The position numbers and the translations under genes are program-made. A stretch of 64,000 nt of DNA, from contig JAIQFK010000001.1 of assembly GCA_020073305.1 (NCBI GenBank), positions 62,001-126,000 on the forward strand, read 5' to 3'. This DNA comes from Terriglobia bacterium. Its GTDB lineage: Bacteria; Acidobacteriota; Terriglobia; Bryobacterales; Bryobacteraceae. Of the stretch, positions 35,053 through 44,748 are shown in pieces. Every line of letters begins with the position of its first letter. Position 1 is the stretch's first letter. A model generated the notes under the pieces. It ran no database searches. It was not told where the DNA came from and saw only the letters and a program-made list of their open reading frames with translations.

Positions 35053-35580
35053 ATGGCTGAACTGGAAATTCACACCGAGCCGGAGAGTCAAGCTGATCCT
35101 CGCGGGCAGCGCGTCGGTATCCTGGCGGCTGTGCTGGCCGTGGCGCTGGCGATCGCGACGATAGCGTCGCATCGCGCCCATACGGCCGGCGTGATCCTGA
35201 GGACGGAAGCCAACGATCATTGGGCGTTTTATCAATCCCAGCGCATCAAGCTGCACAACGCGGAACTGGGCGAGGAATTAATCTCAGCCCTGGGGAGTAA
35301 GAACGAGGGGACGGATCACGCGCTCGAACGCTTTCGGAGCGAGAAAGCCCACTATGAGGGGGAATCGAACATTGCCCGGGAGGAAGCGCGCAAGAAGGTG
35401 AAGGAGGGAGATGCGGTCGAAGAACGCGCTCTCCGCTACGACTTTGGCGAAGGACTGCTGGAGATCGCGCTGGTGCTGACGTCGCTGTATTTCATCTCGA
35501 GGAAGATGCTGTTCCCCATCATTGGAGTGATTGCCGGCGTAGCGGGCCTGGTGATTGCGTTTACCAGCGCAGTGTCGTAG
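35053..35580 (+). CDS. DUF4337-like membrane protein
   Basis: The start ATG 35053 (MAELEIHTEPESQ) lies 22 nt after the ATPase stop and gives 175 residues. The protein has one membrane helix near residues 20-40 ('VGILAAVLAVALAIATIASH'), a soluble helical part with 'LRTEANDHWAFYQSQRIK', which is the DUF4337 hallmark, and two C-terminal membrane helices. The function is unknown. Its place at the end of the export operon suggests a linked role, but this family is often found alone. Confidence 0.75.
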   Translation: MAELEIHTEPESQADPRGQRVGILAAVLAVALAIATIASHRAHTAGVILRTEANDHWAFYQSQRIKLHNAELGEELISALGSKNEGTDHALERFRSEKAHYEGESNIAREEARKKVKEGDAVEERALRYDFGEGLLEIALVLTSLYFISRKMLFPIIGVIAGVAGLVIAFTSAVS

Positions 35581-35587
35581 CGCAGCC

Positions 35588-37117
35588 TCAGTGCCGGAAG
35601 TGCCGCACGCCGGTGAAGACCATCGCGAGTCCCAAGCGGTCGGCGGCGGCGATCACGTCGGCGTCTCTGACCGAGCCGCCCGGCTGGATGATGGCGGTGG
35701 CGCCGTTCTTGGCAGCTTCCTCCACCCCGTCGGGGAACGGAAAGAAAGCATCGGAAGCTACCACAGTGCCCGCAAGAGGCAGCACGGCCTTCGCGGCGCC
35801 GATCTTCACCGAATCGACGCGGCTCATCTGACCCGCTCCCACTCCCACCGTTTGGCCGGCGCGCGCGTACACAATCGCATTCGATTTCACGTGCTTGGCC
35901 ACCTTCCAGGCGAAGTCGAGCGCGGTCCACTCCGCGTTGGTGGGAGCGCGTTTGGTCTTGACTTCGGTGGAACCGCGGTCCAGGTGGTGCTTGTCCGGCG
36001 TCTGCGCGAGATAGCCGCCGCTGATCGACTTGATCACGAGCGATTCCGCGCCGGCCGTCACCTTCATCAGGCGCACGTTCTTCTTCGCTTTCAGAATCTC
36101 TAGCGCGCGCGGCGAGTAATCCGGAGCGGCGATGGCTTCGACGAACAGCTTGGCGACTTCCTGGGCTGTTTCGTCGTCCACGGCACGGTTGAACCCGATG
36201 ACGCCGCCGAATGCCGAGACCGGATCGCATGCGAGCGCTTGGCGGTAAGAATCGGCCAGCGACTCCTGTTCCGCACAACCGGCGGGATTGGTGTGCTTGA
36301 TGATGGCGGTCGCCGGACCGGTGAACTCATTCACAAGCTGCCAGGCGGCGTCGAGATCCACCAGGTTGTTGTACGAGAGTTCCTTACCGTGCAACTGCTC
36401 AGCGCCGGCGATGCCCGCTCCGTGCGAACCGTAGAGCGCGGCGGATTGATGCGGATTCTCACCGTAACGCAAATCCATCAATTTGGCGGCGTGGATGTCG
36501 AGACGCTCGGGCAGCGCCGCGACGCCGTCCACCTGTGCCAGACGCGCGCTGATGGCCGCATCGTAATCGGCGGTGGTGCGGAAAGCCTTCTGCGCCAGCC
36601 GCCAGCGCGTTTCGCGCAAGAGACTGCCGCCGTTCTCGCGCAGCTCTTCATAGAGAGCGTCGTAATCGGCGGGCGAGACGATAACTGCGACGTCGTGAAA
36701 ATTCTTCGCGGCCGAGCGAATCATGGTGGGACCGCCGATGTCGATGTTCTCGATCAATTCTTCGAGCGTAACGCCCTCGCGGGCGGCGGTTTTTTCGAAC
36801 TGGTAGAGATTCACCACCACCATGTCGATCGGTTGAATGCCGTGCGCTTCGAGTGCGCGGACATGATCGGCGTTTCCTCGAATGGCCAGGATGCCGCCGG
36901 TGATGAGGGGATGCATGGTCTTCACCCGGCCGTCCAGCATTTCGGGAAAGCCGGTCACATCGGATACGTCCTTCACCTCGACGCCGGAGTCTCGCAGCAG
37001 CCGGGCTGTGCCGCCGGTCGAGATCAGATCGATTCCCAACTCCCGCAAGCGCCGGGCGAAGTCTACGATGCCCGTCTTGTCGGTCACGCTCAGCAGTGCA
37101 CGCTGAATTTTGGCCAT
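35588..37117 (-). CDS. purH: Bifunctional AICAR transformylase/IMP cyclohydrolase PurH
   Basis: The start ATG 37117 (MAKIQRALLSVTDK) gives 509 residues. The N-terminal MGS-like cyclohydrolase domain has 'ALLSVTDKTGI', 'STGGTARLLRDSGVEV' and 'GRVKTMHPLITGGILA'. The transformylase domain has 'AIIKHTNPAGCAEQ' with the conserved Lys-His, 'SNAIVYARAGQTVGVGAGQMSRVDS' across the Lys/Asp sites, and ends with 'GSVRDADVIAAADRLGLAMVFTGVRHFRH'-type region. It makes the last two steps of IMP synthesis. It lies 63 nt downstream of the DUF4175 gene in the same direction and may be read with it. Confidence 0.95.
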   Translation of the reverse strand: MAKIQRALLSVTDKTGIVDFARRLRELGIDLISTGGTARLLRDSGVEVKDVSDVTGFPEMLDGRVKTMHPLITGGILAIRGNADHVRALEAHGIQPIDMVVVNLYQFEKTAAREGVTLEELIENIDIGGPTMIRSAAKNFHDVAVIVSPADYDALYEELRENGGSLLRETRWRLAQKAFRTTADYDAAISARLAQVDGVAALPERLDIHAAKLMDLRYGENPHQSAALYGSHGAGIAGAEQLHGKELSYNNLVDLDAAWQLVNEFTGPATAIIKHTNPAGCAEQESLADSYRQALACDPVSAFGGVIGFNRAVDDETAQEVAKLFVEAIAAPDYSPRALEILKAKKNVRLMKVTAGAESLVIKSISGGYLAQTPDKHHLDRGSTEVKTKRAPTNAEWTALDFAWKVAKHVKSNAIVYARAGQTVGVGAGQMSRVDSVKIGAAKAVLPLAGTVVASDAFFPFPDGVEEAAKNGATAIIQPGGSVRDADVIAAADRLGLAMVFTGVRHFRH

Positions 37118-37180
37118 GGATTTATAGCGTAGCGCAGGTTGAGAGTTCAATTTACGCGGGCGCGTCGCGGCCGGCCAAAT

Positions 37181-40100
37181 TTATTGATGCTTAGCGAGCC
37201 GGCGGAAATATTCGGCGATGGCTTCGGCGTATCCGGGCGGAGGCGGTTGAGACGCGCCGCTGCGCACGCTGCCGCTCTGGTCGGTGTCAGCGAGCCGGCG
37301 CAACTTCAGTTCGACCTCTTCCACGCCGCTCACGAGGCTGGCGACAATCTGATCGAGCCGTTCGGGTCTGGCCGCGATGAGCCGCGGATCGAGGCCCTGC
37401 ATCTGGCGCATGAGATCCTGGACGTCGCGGGAAATCTCATGCGGCACGTCACGATTTCCGCGGAGCATCTGATCGAGCTGCGCGAGATCGCGGATGCCCT
37501 CACGGATGGTGCGTTCGGCGTCAGCCGGGTTGATGCCGGGGCCCCCGAAGCTCTGCGAGTCACTGCCGCCGCGGCTGGATGCGGCGCCGGGAGATTGGCT
37601 TCCCGGCTCGGCGCCGGCGGGCGTTCCCGTTGCGGATTGCTGCTGCCCCGGTTGCTGGCCGGGTTGCTGGCCCGAACCCTTTTGCTGTTGTTGCTGCTGC
37701 CCTTGACGGCCCTGCTCGCGGCCTTGGCCCTTCAGTTGTTCAAGTTGCTCGCGCAGCCGTTCAGTCCGGCCCAGCGCGGCTTCGAGATCATTTCCGCCGT
37801 TCTGGTCCCGGTTCAGTGCGCTCTGGGCTTGGCGAACGCGGTCGTGCAGTTGGTTCAAGCCCTGCGTGATCGCAGGCTGGCGAGTCAGGGCATAGGGTGC
37901 GTAGCCCTGCCGCATGGCTTCGACACTCCAACCCATCTTCATGCCCAAGTCCTGCTTCTGGGCCTCCGCCAGCGCGTCACGCAGTTTGCTGGATGCCGAA
38001 GGCTGCGTGCCGGCCATCTCGCGAGCGGTCTGCTGCATTTCTTTCTCGATGCTGGTGAGTTCATCGATCATCTTCTTCTCTTCAGCCTGCATCGATTCCG
38101 ACTGGCGGCGTGAAGTTCCGGGCTGCAAAAGGCTGCGCCGGCCCTGCTCGTCCTGGCCGGAATTGCCGAACGTCTGGCGCATGTGCTGCTCGAAGTCTTG
38201 CTGCGTCTCGGCAAGCTGTTGGGTTCTCCGCGCCAGGTCGTCCATCTGCTCGCCGGCCTGCTGCCTTCGTTCTCCGGCGAGCATTTCGCGCGCCTCGCGG
38301 AGTCGTTCGGCCGCGCGCCGGGACTCGGCCTCGCTCTGTGGAGTTCCCTGGTTCTGCGCCGCACCCGCGTTCTGCATATCGCGCGCGGCTTCGGTGAGCC
38401 GTTCCAGCGCGCGATTCAGCGCGGAAGCCTGCCCGCCGGAGGATTGCCGGCCCTGCTGGCCTTGTTGGCCCGATTGTCCCTGGGTCTGGCGGCTCTCCTG
38501 CTCTTGTTGTCCCGGTTGCGACTGCTGGCTCCGCGCGCTCGACTGGCTGCGCGCCAACTGCTCCATCTTGCGGCGAAGTTCTTCGGCTTCGCGCCGCAGC
38601 ATTTCTTGCTGCCAGCGCTGCTGGTAGGCCTGCTGGTTCTGCTTTTGCTGATTGGCCAGCTCCTGCTGGCGGCGTGCCAGTTCCTCGAGCTTGGCGAGCG
38701 CTTCTTCGATCTCCTTTTGCCGCTGGTCCGGTGACGCGGCGTTCTGGCCCGACTCGAACTGATTTTTCTCGCGGTCCAGTTCGAGGTCAAACAGGCCTTC
38801 GAGATCACGGCCCGCGCCTCCGCCTCCGCCGCCCCGGTTGCCGAACGCTACCTGAATATCGCGGAATGTGGCTTCGGCGCGCAAAAGGTGCTGGAGCGAT
38901 TTCTGTTCCGGCGGCAGCGCGGCCTGCCAATCGCCGCCGCGCAGCTTCTCGATCGCAGGACCCATGACCTCGATCGCCTGCGCCATGTCGTCTGCGAATT
39001 TCTTGAAGGCGGGGTTTGCCGAACTAAGGTCGCGGCTCTGCATGCGCCCGGCCAACGACTTGGCCTGGTCACGCAGCTTGGATTGGATCCCTGCCAGGAG
39101 CCTGGCGTTCTCTTCCGCTTCCGCTTTGTTCTTGGATTCGTTTTTGAGCTCGTTCCAGGTGGCGGCGATGATATCCTTCTGGTGCTCGGAGACCTGAGGC
39201 GCCTGCTCGCCTCCGCCTCCGCCGCCCATCTGCTGCGACTGGGAATAATTCCGCTCAAAGGGCTGCGCTTCGATGAAGAAGATGTCGCTGCGGTTTGTGG
39301 TGAGGCCGTTCTTCGCCGTGGCGTAGAAGCTCACGATATCGCCGGGCACCAGCTTGTAATCCTCGAGATAGATCGTAGTGGAGCCCTCGGCCGCCTTTCC
39401 ATTTTTGCCGCCAAGATCCACCGTCTTTTCGCGCCCGCCGTTCACCGAATAGTGAAGATCCAAGCCACGCAAGGCGAAGTCATCGTGCGCTTCGACATGG
39501 ATCGTGACCTCTTCAATGGGATTCACTTTGGCGTCGCGGCCCGGCCGGGTGATGCGCACGCTGGGCGGGAGTGCGCTCCGCACCTCGATGAAATAATCGT
39601 TGCTCAGGCGAACCATGTCGCCGTGCTCCACGGCGGTAGCCACGTGGTAAACGCCATCCTTCTGCATAGGCACGCGTGCCATGCCGTCGCGCAAGTCGAA
39701 CCGGGACCCGTCGTCCAGCAGCAGGGCGCCATTCGCGAGCGGCTGGTCGGTTTCGATTTTCACTTCAGCCTCGGTGCCTTGCACGGCGCGGAGATCGCCG
39801 CCCGGGTCTTCCACGGTGTCTTTCAGACCGGTCCAGCCGGGATAGTGATAGGTGACGCGAAGCTTCTTCACCGCAGGCAGGTCGACAACATTCATGCGGT
39901 ACTGCTTCGAGCGAACGCTGCCCGCTTCCACGTAGTAGTCGAATGCTTCCGGCACGCCGGCAAAAAGAAATTCAAAGCCGGACGATCCGGGTTGCGGGCT
40001 CATGAGCGCCTCTTCCCATTTCGACGAGCTGTGGAATTTGGCAAAAACGCGGACAAGGTTGGTCTGAAAGCCCAGCGGGCGCGCGGTCACGAGCTGGTCG

Positions 40101-40696
40101 GACTTGCGGCGGGTAGTGTGATCGCCGGGTTGGACCTGCACTTCATAGAACGGCATCTGGTTGCGCGGAACTGCGCCCCAAAGCAGGGAAGTCCCGTAGC
40201 CGAGGAAACCCGGGCCCGAAGTACCGAGCCAAACAAGCGCCACCAGCGAGACCATGCCCGCCGACGCAAAGCTCAAGATGCGCTTCCGGGGCGCAATGCG
40301 TTCGGGCTGGGCTTCACGCGTCACGTCGAGGGTGTCAGCGGCGAGCAGTTCCAGAAATGGATCGGGGCGTTCGGCACGCTCGGCGAAGGTCACCAGGCGT
40401 TGCTCGAATTGGGGGCACTGCTGTTCGGCTTCCCGGGCGGCTTTGCGGCGATTCAGACGAAGGAGCGGCAACACCAGGCCCGCTCCCACGGCACCGGCCA
40501 GCGCGAGAAACAAAATCAACCGCGCTCCCAGCACACTGCCGGATGAAAATGCGAAGTAGTTCGCCACCAGGGCGCCAGCAAGGGTAAAAGCCAGGGCCGC
40601 GACGGCCGCCAGGGCAACGCCACGCGATACCGCCAGCAGGCGCAGGCGGCGTTCCAGTTGCCGCAGATATTCCGTCAGCCCATTGAGCGGATTCAT
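37181..40696 (-). CDS. DUF4175-family large membrane protein, Gln-rich coiled coil
   Basis: This 1171-residue protein has two N-terminal membrane helices, a third one about residue 150 ('ILSFASAGMVSLVALVWLG'), and then repeated beta domains ('GWTGLKDTVEDPGGDL', 'DGVYHVATAVEHGD') that fit DUF4175 architecture. The C-terminal 650 residues are a long low-complexity coiled coil rich in Gln, Glu, Arg and Ala, with runs such as QQQQQQ and QPGQQPGQQ. No catalytic motif is seen. Its start overlaps the stop of the BatA-like gene by four nt (ATGA), so it closes the MoxR/VWA cluster. A large protein binding MoxR-VWA clients at the membrane is an inference. Confidence 0.8.
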   Translation of the reverse strand: MNPLNGLTEYLRQLERRLRLLAVSRGVALAAVAALAFTLAGALVANYFAFSSGSVLGARLILFLALAGAVGAGLVLPLLRLNRRKAAREAEQQCPQFEQRLVTFAERAERPDPFLELLAADTLDVTREAQPERIAPRKRILSFASAGMVSLVALVWLGTSGPGFLGYGTSLLWGAVPRNQMPFYEVQVQPGDHTTRRKSDQLVTARPLGFQTNLVRVFAKFHSSSKWEEALMSPQPGSSGFEFLFAGVPEAFDYYVEAGSVRSKQYRMNVVDLPAVKKLRVTYHYPGWTGLKDTVEDPGGDLRAVQGTEAEVKIETDQPLANGALLLDDGSRFDLRDGMARVPMQKDGVYHVATAVEHGDMVRLSNDYFIEVRSALPPSVRITRPGRDAKVNPIEEVTIHVEAHDDFALRGLDLHYSVNGGREKTVDLGGKNGKAAEGSTTIYLEDYKLVPGDIVSFYATAKNGLTTNRSDIFFIEAQPFERNYSQSQQMGGGGGGEQAPQVSEHQKDIIAATWNELKNESKNKAEAEENARLLAGIQSKLRDQAKSLAGRMQSRDLSSANPAFKKFADDMAQAIEVMGPAIEKLRGGDWQAALPPEQKSLQHLLRAEATFRDIQVAFGNRGGGGGGAGRDLEGLFDLELDREKNQFESGQNAASPDQRQKEIEEALAKLEELARRQQELANQQKQNQQAYQQRWQQEMLRREAEELRRKMEQLARSQSSARSQQSQPGQQEQESRQTQGQSGQQGQQGRQSSGGQASALNRALERLTEAARDMQNAGAAQNQGTPQSEAESRRAAERLREAREMLAGERRQQAGEQMDDLARRTQQLAETQQDFEQHMRQTFGNSGQDEQGRRSLLQPGTSRRQSESMQAEEKKMIDELTSIEKEMQQTAREMAGTQPSASSKLRDALAEAQKQDLGMKMGWSVEAMRQGYAPYALTRQPAITQGLNQLHDRVRQAQSALNRDQNGGNDLEAALGRTERLREQLEQLKGQGREQGRQGQQQQQQKGSGQQPGQQPGQQQSATGTPAGAEPGSQSPGAASSRGGSDSQSFGGPGINPADAERTIREGIRDLAQLDQMLRGNRDVPHEISRDVQDLMRQMQGLDPRLIAARPERLDQIVASLVSGVEEVELKLRRLADTDQSGSVRSGASQPPPPGYAEAIAEYFRRLAKHQ

Positions 40697-42705
40697 GCTG
40701 CCTCTTTATCCACGGTGAGGTGCTGATTTCCCACCAGCGACTCTGCTACAGCCAGCACCAGGACGACCATCATGACGTACCACCAAAAGTCCAGAGGCTT
40801 CCGCTCCTGCTCCGTGCCGCCAGCGGGTTGCGCGCGAGACCCCTGACCCGTATTCTGCCATAGCGCCAGCGTTTCCGGTGGAATCACGTAGAAATCCGAC
40901 TCGCGCCGGTCCGGATTCACGGCTACGAGCTCGTTGTGCCGGTTGGGCCGCCGCACCTCGTAGAACCCCTCCTGGTTGAGGGCGATGTTCGTCGCGCGAG
41001 TGGATTCGGCGAGGGTCAGGGCGCGCGCGCCGCCTGGATCGATTACCTCGATGGCGGATCCTGAAGGCTCACGCCCGCTTCGAAGGTCAAGGTACGAGCC
41101 CACGGTCAGGTTGGCGGGACGGTCATCCAGCCGGGCGAGGTAGTGCGCGGTTTCATCCACGAAAGGCACAAACCCTGCATGCAGCGGGAAATCGTTGGAT
41201 AGGTTGTCGAACGTAGAGGCAAATACGAGCACACGGCCGTCGCCAACGGATTGCTCGACCAGCAGGGGTGTTTCATCCGACAGTTTGGCCAGCACGCGGG
41301 CAGTACCCGTCTCGATGCGAACCGAGCGATACACTCTCACGCCGGCCCAGGCGCCGGCCTGGTGTGTCGAGGGATGCGACGCATCCAGCGTGGCAATGGT
41401 TTCGAAGTGCCCCGCATCGCGAGACGTGTAACGCGTCTCACGGATCTCCAGATCCACAGCCGGAATGCGTTTGCGACCGGCTGAAGAAGGCCCCAGTGCG
41501 ACCAACAGCGAGCCACCGGCGCGGACGTATCCGCGCAGCGCTTGTTCGAAGGCGGGGGGAACATCCGGCACATCGGAAAGCACGACGAAAGCAAATCGAG
41601 AAAGAGGCAGGGTGGCGGCCTGGTCAGGGCTGGCGGCTTCGAGAGTGAAAGCCGCATCGCGGGAAGACAGGATCGCGGTGCGGTAATAGAGCAGATCGCG
41701 CCCGTCGCGCGCCGTGTGTACAAACAGCGCGGGACCAGGATCGGAACGTTCCATCGAGAAGTAATAATGATCGTCAGCCGGGAATGCGTCCGCGGAGTCA
41801 ATGCGGACTTCGCCCCGATTCATCCCGTACGGCGCATCCATGCCGATGAACTCGGTGGTAGCGCGTCCGCCTGCGGGGACGTCGAGCGGATTCGATGCCA
41901 GTTCGCGCCCATTGAGCCAGAGCGAGACGCGCCGGCGCCCGGTGGCGCCGCCAGAAGCGATCACGGTGGCCTGGATACGGACTTTCTTTGGATCGTAGAG
42001 CCGCCGGGGCGCGGTGACACTTTCAACCGCGAAGTTGGCCAGCGTCTGGGTGACCACGGGATGCGGCGTCAAGCTGGCGCCTTGACCCAATTCGAGGTCG
42101 GCGAAGTTTGGCGGCATCGACGACTTTTGCATGTCTGAAAACAGGTGCGCTTCTACGGGCAGGCGCGCGGACTGCTCGAGAGACTTGAGGGCGCGCGCGA
42201 GTTCGGCGTAAGAGCTGTGATCGTCGGATGGCCGAATGGCGCGAATTTGGGCGCGCAGACCGGATGGGTCAACGGACGGCTCACCCATCAGGTGCGCCTG
42301 CGAGCCGAAAGCCAGGACCAGCCCGCGATCTTCGGGGCGCAGGCCGGAGAGCGCCGCGGCTGCGGCCGATTTGGCGCGCTCGAGCCGATCGCCCTGGCGC
42401 ATGCTGAACGAGTTGTCCACCGCCATCACCAGCAGTTTGCCGCCGCCCGCCGAGGCGACTGTCGTCGAATTCACGAAAGGCCTGGCAAATGCCAACGCTA
42501 GTAGCACGATGAGCGCAATCCGGAGCGCGAACAGCAGCAAATATTTCAGCCGCCGGTGCTTGACGGAGCTTTGCACGCGCCGCTCAAAGAACATCAGCGA
42601 GCTGAAGGGCAGAGGCGTGGTTTTGTGCTGTTTCAGCAGGTGCAGCCAGACCGGCAGGCCGACGGCTGCGAGCCCCGCAAGAAACCATGGCGCCAAAAAT
42701 CCCAC
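40693..42705 (-). CDS. BatA-like VWA membrane protein
   Basis: The GTG start at 42705 overlaps the DUF58 stop by one base; the protein has 670 residues. The N-terminus 'FLAPWFLAGLAAVGLPVWLHLL' plus 'LPFSSLMFFERRVQ' is the BatA aerotolerance signature (TIGR02226-type). A second helix follows, then a VWA domain with MIDAS 'MAVDNSFSMRQGDRLERA' (DxSxS). The large C-terminal part carries beta domains and 'FEQALRGYVRAGGSLLVALGPS' (a glutamine amidotransferase-like fold), and ends in a membrane helix. It would work with MoxR and DUF58 to act on envelope clients. Confidence 0.88.
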   Translation of the reverse strand: MGFLAPWFLAGLAAVGLPVWLHLLKQHKTTPLPFSSLMFFERRVQSSVKHRRLKYLLLFALRIALIVLLALAFARPFVNSTTVASAGGGKLLVMAVDNSFSMRQGDRLERAKSAAAAALSGLRPEDRGLVLAFGSQAHLMGEPSVDPSGLRAQIRAIRPSDDHSSYAELARALKSLEQSARLPVEAHLFSDMQKSSMPPNFADLELGQGASLTPHPVVTQTLANFAVESVTAPRRLYDPKKVRIQATVIASGGATGRRRVSLWLNGRELASNPLDVPAGGRATTEFIGMDAPYGMNRGEVRIDSADAFPADDHYYFSMERSDPGPALFVHTARDGRDLLYYRTAILSSRDAAFTLEAASPDQAATLPLSRFAFVVLSDVPDVPPAFEQALRGYVRAGGSLLVALGPSSAGRKRIPAVDLEIRETRYTSRDAGHFETIATLDASHPSTHQAGAWAGVRVYRSVRIETGTARVLAKLSDETPLLVEQSVGDGRVLVFASTFDNLSNDFPLHAGFVPFVDETAHYLARLDDRPANLTVGSYLDLRSGREPSGSAIEVIDPGGARALTLAESTRATNIALNQEGFYEVRRPNRHNELVAVNPDRRESDFYVIPPETLALWQNTGQGSRAQPAGGTEQERKPLDFWWYVMMVVLVLAVAESLVGNQHLTVDKEAA

Positions 42706-43592
42706 TACATTCTCCCTTGCCGCACGGCCAGGTATTCGCGCAGGCCTTCATCCAGCGGACGCCCGGTGTTCATAAGGAAATAATCCAGGCCCGCCGCGCG
42801 AGCCCGCGTCTGAAGCGCCGCGATGTGGGCATCCATCTTCTGCCGGTATTCGTGGCGCACGTATTCGGGCGATACCTCGATGCTGTCTTTGGTCTCGACG
42901 TCGATGAGCAAGGCGGGTTCGCGCAGACTGGGCGCGATCTCCTGGGGATCGAGCACGTGGAACAGGATCACGTCGTTGCCGCGGAAACGCAGTGGCTCGA
43001 TGGTCTTGATGATGGTTTCCGGCTGCTCGTAAAAGTCGGACAACACTACCACCATTCCACGCCTCTTGAGAAATGCCTGGAAATGCGCGAACGGTTTGGC
43101 GAAATCCGTGCGCGTGCCGGCCTCGGCTTTTTCGATGGCATGCAGCAGGCGGAACAGTTGTCCCTGGCGGGTCGAGGGCGCAACGTAGTTGACGACATCC
43201 TGGTCGAAGACGATCAGGCCCACAGCGTCGCGCTGTTCGTGCGCCAGATAGCAGACGGATGCGGAGACGAAACGCGCGTAATCGAGTTTGTTCACGCGCG
43301 CCGAGCCGAACGACATGGAGGCGCTGGTGTCGAGCAGGATGAGAACTTGGGAATTAGTCTCACCGCGATAGCGCTTGAGATAACAGCGCTCGGTGCGCGC
43401 GAAGACGTTCCAGTCGACGTGCCGCAGGTCATCCCCGGGCGTGTAAGCGCGGTACTCGGCAAACTCCTGGCTGAAGCCGAAGTCCGGCGAGCGGTGCAGC
43501 CCGGACACGAACCCATCGACCACGGTCTTGGCGACCAGGTCGAGCCCGGAAAGTCCGGCGAGCGTGGCGGGATCAAGAAATCGCTGGAGCAT
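42705..43592 (-). CDS. DUF58 domain protein (VWA-like)
   Basis: This 295-residue protein starts at ATG 43592 ('MLQRFLDPATLAGL'). The core DUF58 text 'EFAEYRAYTPGDDLRHVDWNVFARTERCYLKRY'-type region is complete, and a VWA-like MIDAS follows: 'LLDTSASMSFGSARVNKLDYA' (DTSAS). DUF58 proteins pair with MoxR ATPases in nearly all bacteria. No ribosome-binding site lies upstream, and the 123-nt gap to moxR contains a strong hairpin. It overlaps the BatA-like start by one base. Confidence 0.9.
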   Translation of the reverse strand: MLQRFLDPATLAGLSGLDLVAKTVVDGFVSGLHRSPDFGFSQEFAEYRAYTPGDDLRHVDWNVFARTERCYLKRYRGETNSQVLILLDTSASMSFGSARVNKLDYARFVSASVCYLAHEQRDAVGLIVFDQDVVNYVAPSTRQGQLFRLLHAIEKAEAGTRTDFAKPFAHFQAFLKRRGMVVVLSDFYEQPETIIKTIEPLRFRGNDVILFHVLDPQEIAPSLREPALLIDVETKDSIEVSPEYVRHEYRQKMDAHIAALQTRARAAGLDYFLMNTGRPLDEGLREYLAVRQGRM

Positions 43593-43602
43593 CTTTTGAG
43601 AT

Positions 43603-43682
43603 GGGGAGACTGGGAGACAGAGGGACTGGGAGACGGCCAGCCATGGTCAAAATTCCCCCCGTCTCCCCCTCTCCCAGTCTCC
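43603..43682. repeat. Nested inverted repeat (REP-like hairpin) inside the operon
   Basis: The outer arms GGAGACTGGGAGA (43605-43617) and TCTCCCAGTCTCC (43670-43682) pair perfectly. The inner arms GGGAGACGG (43628-43636) and CCGTCTCCC (43659-43667) pair perfectly too. The 22-nt centre is 43637-43658. No T run follows, so a simple Rho-independent terminator is not clear. It sits in the only sizeable gap of the cluster, between MoxR and DUF58 genes. Confidence 0.85.
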
Positions 43683-43715
43683 TAAGTCGGTTAATGAATC
43701 CCATGACTGCCTCTG

Positions 43716-44741
43716 TTACTCCCTCGGCGCTGCCTTCCAATCCAGCACTTGCCGCAGGATATCGTCGGCGCGCAGGCGGTCGGATTCGGCGTGGAAGTTG
43801 AGCAAGATGCGGTGGCGCAGAATGGGGATAAACAGCACGCGGATATCTTCGTAGGAGACGTGGTAGCGGCCCTTCTTGAGGGCGCGAGCCTTTCCGGCGA
43901 GCACCAGGAATTGCGCGGCACGGACGCTGGCGCCGTAGTTCACGTACTTTTGGACGAAGTCCGGCGCCGTTTCGTCACGGCTGCGCGTCGCGCGCACCAG
44001 GTCAATCGCGTACCGCGCCACCGATTCCCCGATGGGCACCATGCGCACGAGCTGCTGGAAATCCAGAATCTCGCCGGCATTGGTCACCGGGTCCGCCTGA
44101 GCGACGTGCGTGGTGGTGGTTAAATCGATCACCTGCATTTCTTCCTTCGGGGTCAGGTAATCGAGCACGGTGTTGAACAGGAACCGGTCGAGCTGGGCTT
44201 CAGGCAGCGGATAGGTTCCTTCGAGCTCGATCGGATTCTGCGTGGCCAGCACGAAGAACGGCGCCGGCAGCTTGTAGTTGTTACCGCGCACGGTGCAGGC
44301 CAATTCCTGCATGGCTTCAAGCAGCGCTGATTGCGTCTTGGGGGGCGTGCGGTTGATTTCGTCGGCCAGCAGCACGTTGGCGAAGATGGGGCCTTGGACG
44401 AAGGTCCACGTGCGGTGGCCGGTGGTGGTGTCCTCTTCAATGATGTCGGTGCCGGTGATGTCCGAGGGCATCAGGTCGGGCGTGAACTGGATGCGCTTGA
44501 ACAGCAGGCCCAGGCTCTGCGCCAGCGTTCGCACCAGCAGCGTTTTGGCCGTACCGGGCAAGCCCGTGATTAGGCAGTGGCCGCCCACGAAGAGCCCGAT
44601 CATGATCTGCTCGAGAACTTCGTCCTGCCCGACGATCACGCGGCGGACCTGCCGGACAATCTCCGCGTCCACCTCGCGAAATCGGGCGATGCGCCCTTTT
44701 AACTCTTCCGACTGCAACTGAGACGTGGCTAAAGTTGACAT
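43716..44741 (-). CDS. MoxR-family AAA+ ATPase
   Basis: The ATG at 44741 ([11 protein letters not shown]) has AGGAAGAG upstream and lies 7 nt after the TPR-peptidase stop, giving 341 residues. The 90 residues before it in the open frame are Arg/Pro/Cys-rich and do not belong. '[37 protein letters not shown]'-type region holds Walker A (GLPGTAKT). Walker B is '[22 protein letters not shown]', and '[26 protein letters not shown]' has the sensor 1 and MoxR signature. It should remodel client proteins with VWA partners, here BatA, DUF58 and the 749-residue VWA protein. Confidence 0.95.
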   Translation of the reverse strand: MSTLATSQLQSEELKGRIARFREVDAEIVRQVRRVIVGQDEVLEQIMIGLFVGGHCLITGLPGTAKTLLVRTLAQSLGLLFKRIQFTPDLMPSDITGTDIIEEDTTTGHRTWTFVQGPIFANVLLADEINRTPPKTQSALLEAMQELACTVRGNNYKLPAPFFVLATQNPIELEGTYPLPEAQLDRFLFNTVLDYLTPKEEMQVIDLTTTTHVAQADPVTNAGEILDFQQLVRMVPIGESVARYAIDLVRATRSRDETAPDFVQKYVNYGASVRAAQFLVLAGKARALKKGRYHVSYEDIRVLFIPILRHRILLNFHAESDRLRADDILRQVLDWKAAPRE

Positions 44742-44748
44742 GCTCTTC

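Noticed and set aside
38888-40546. 552-residue plus-strand ORF opposite the DUF4175 gene
   Set aside because: It is antisense to a well-supported membrane protein and has no domain or start signal.
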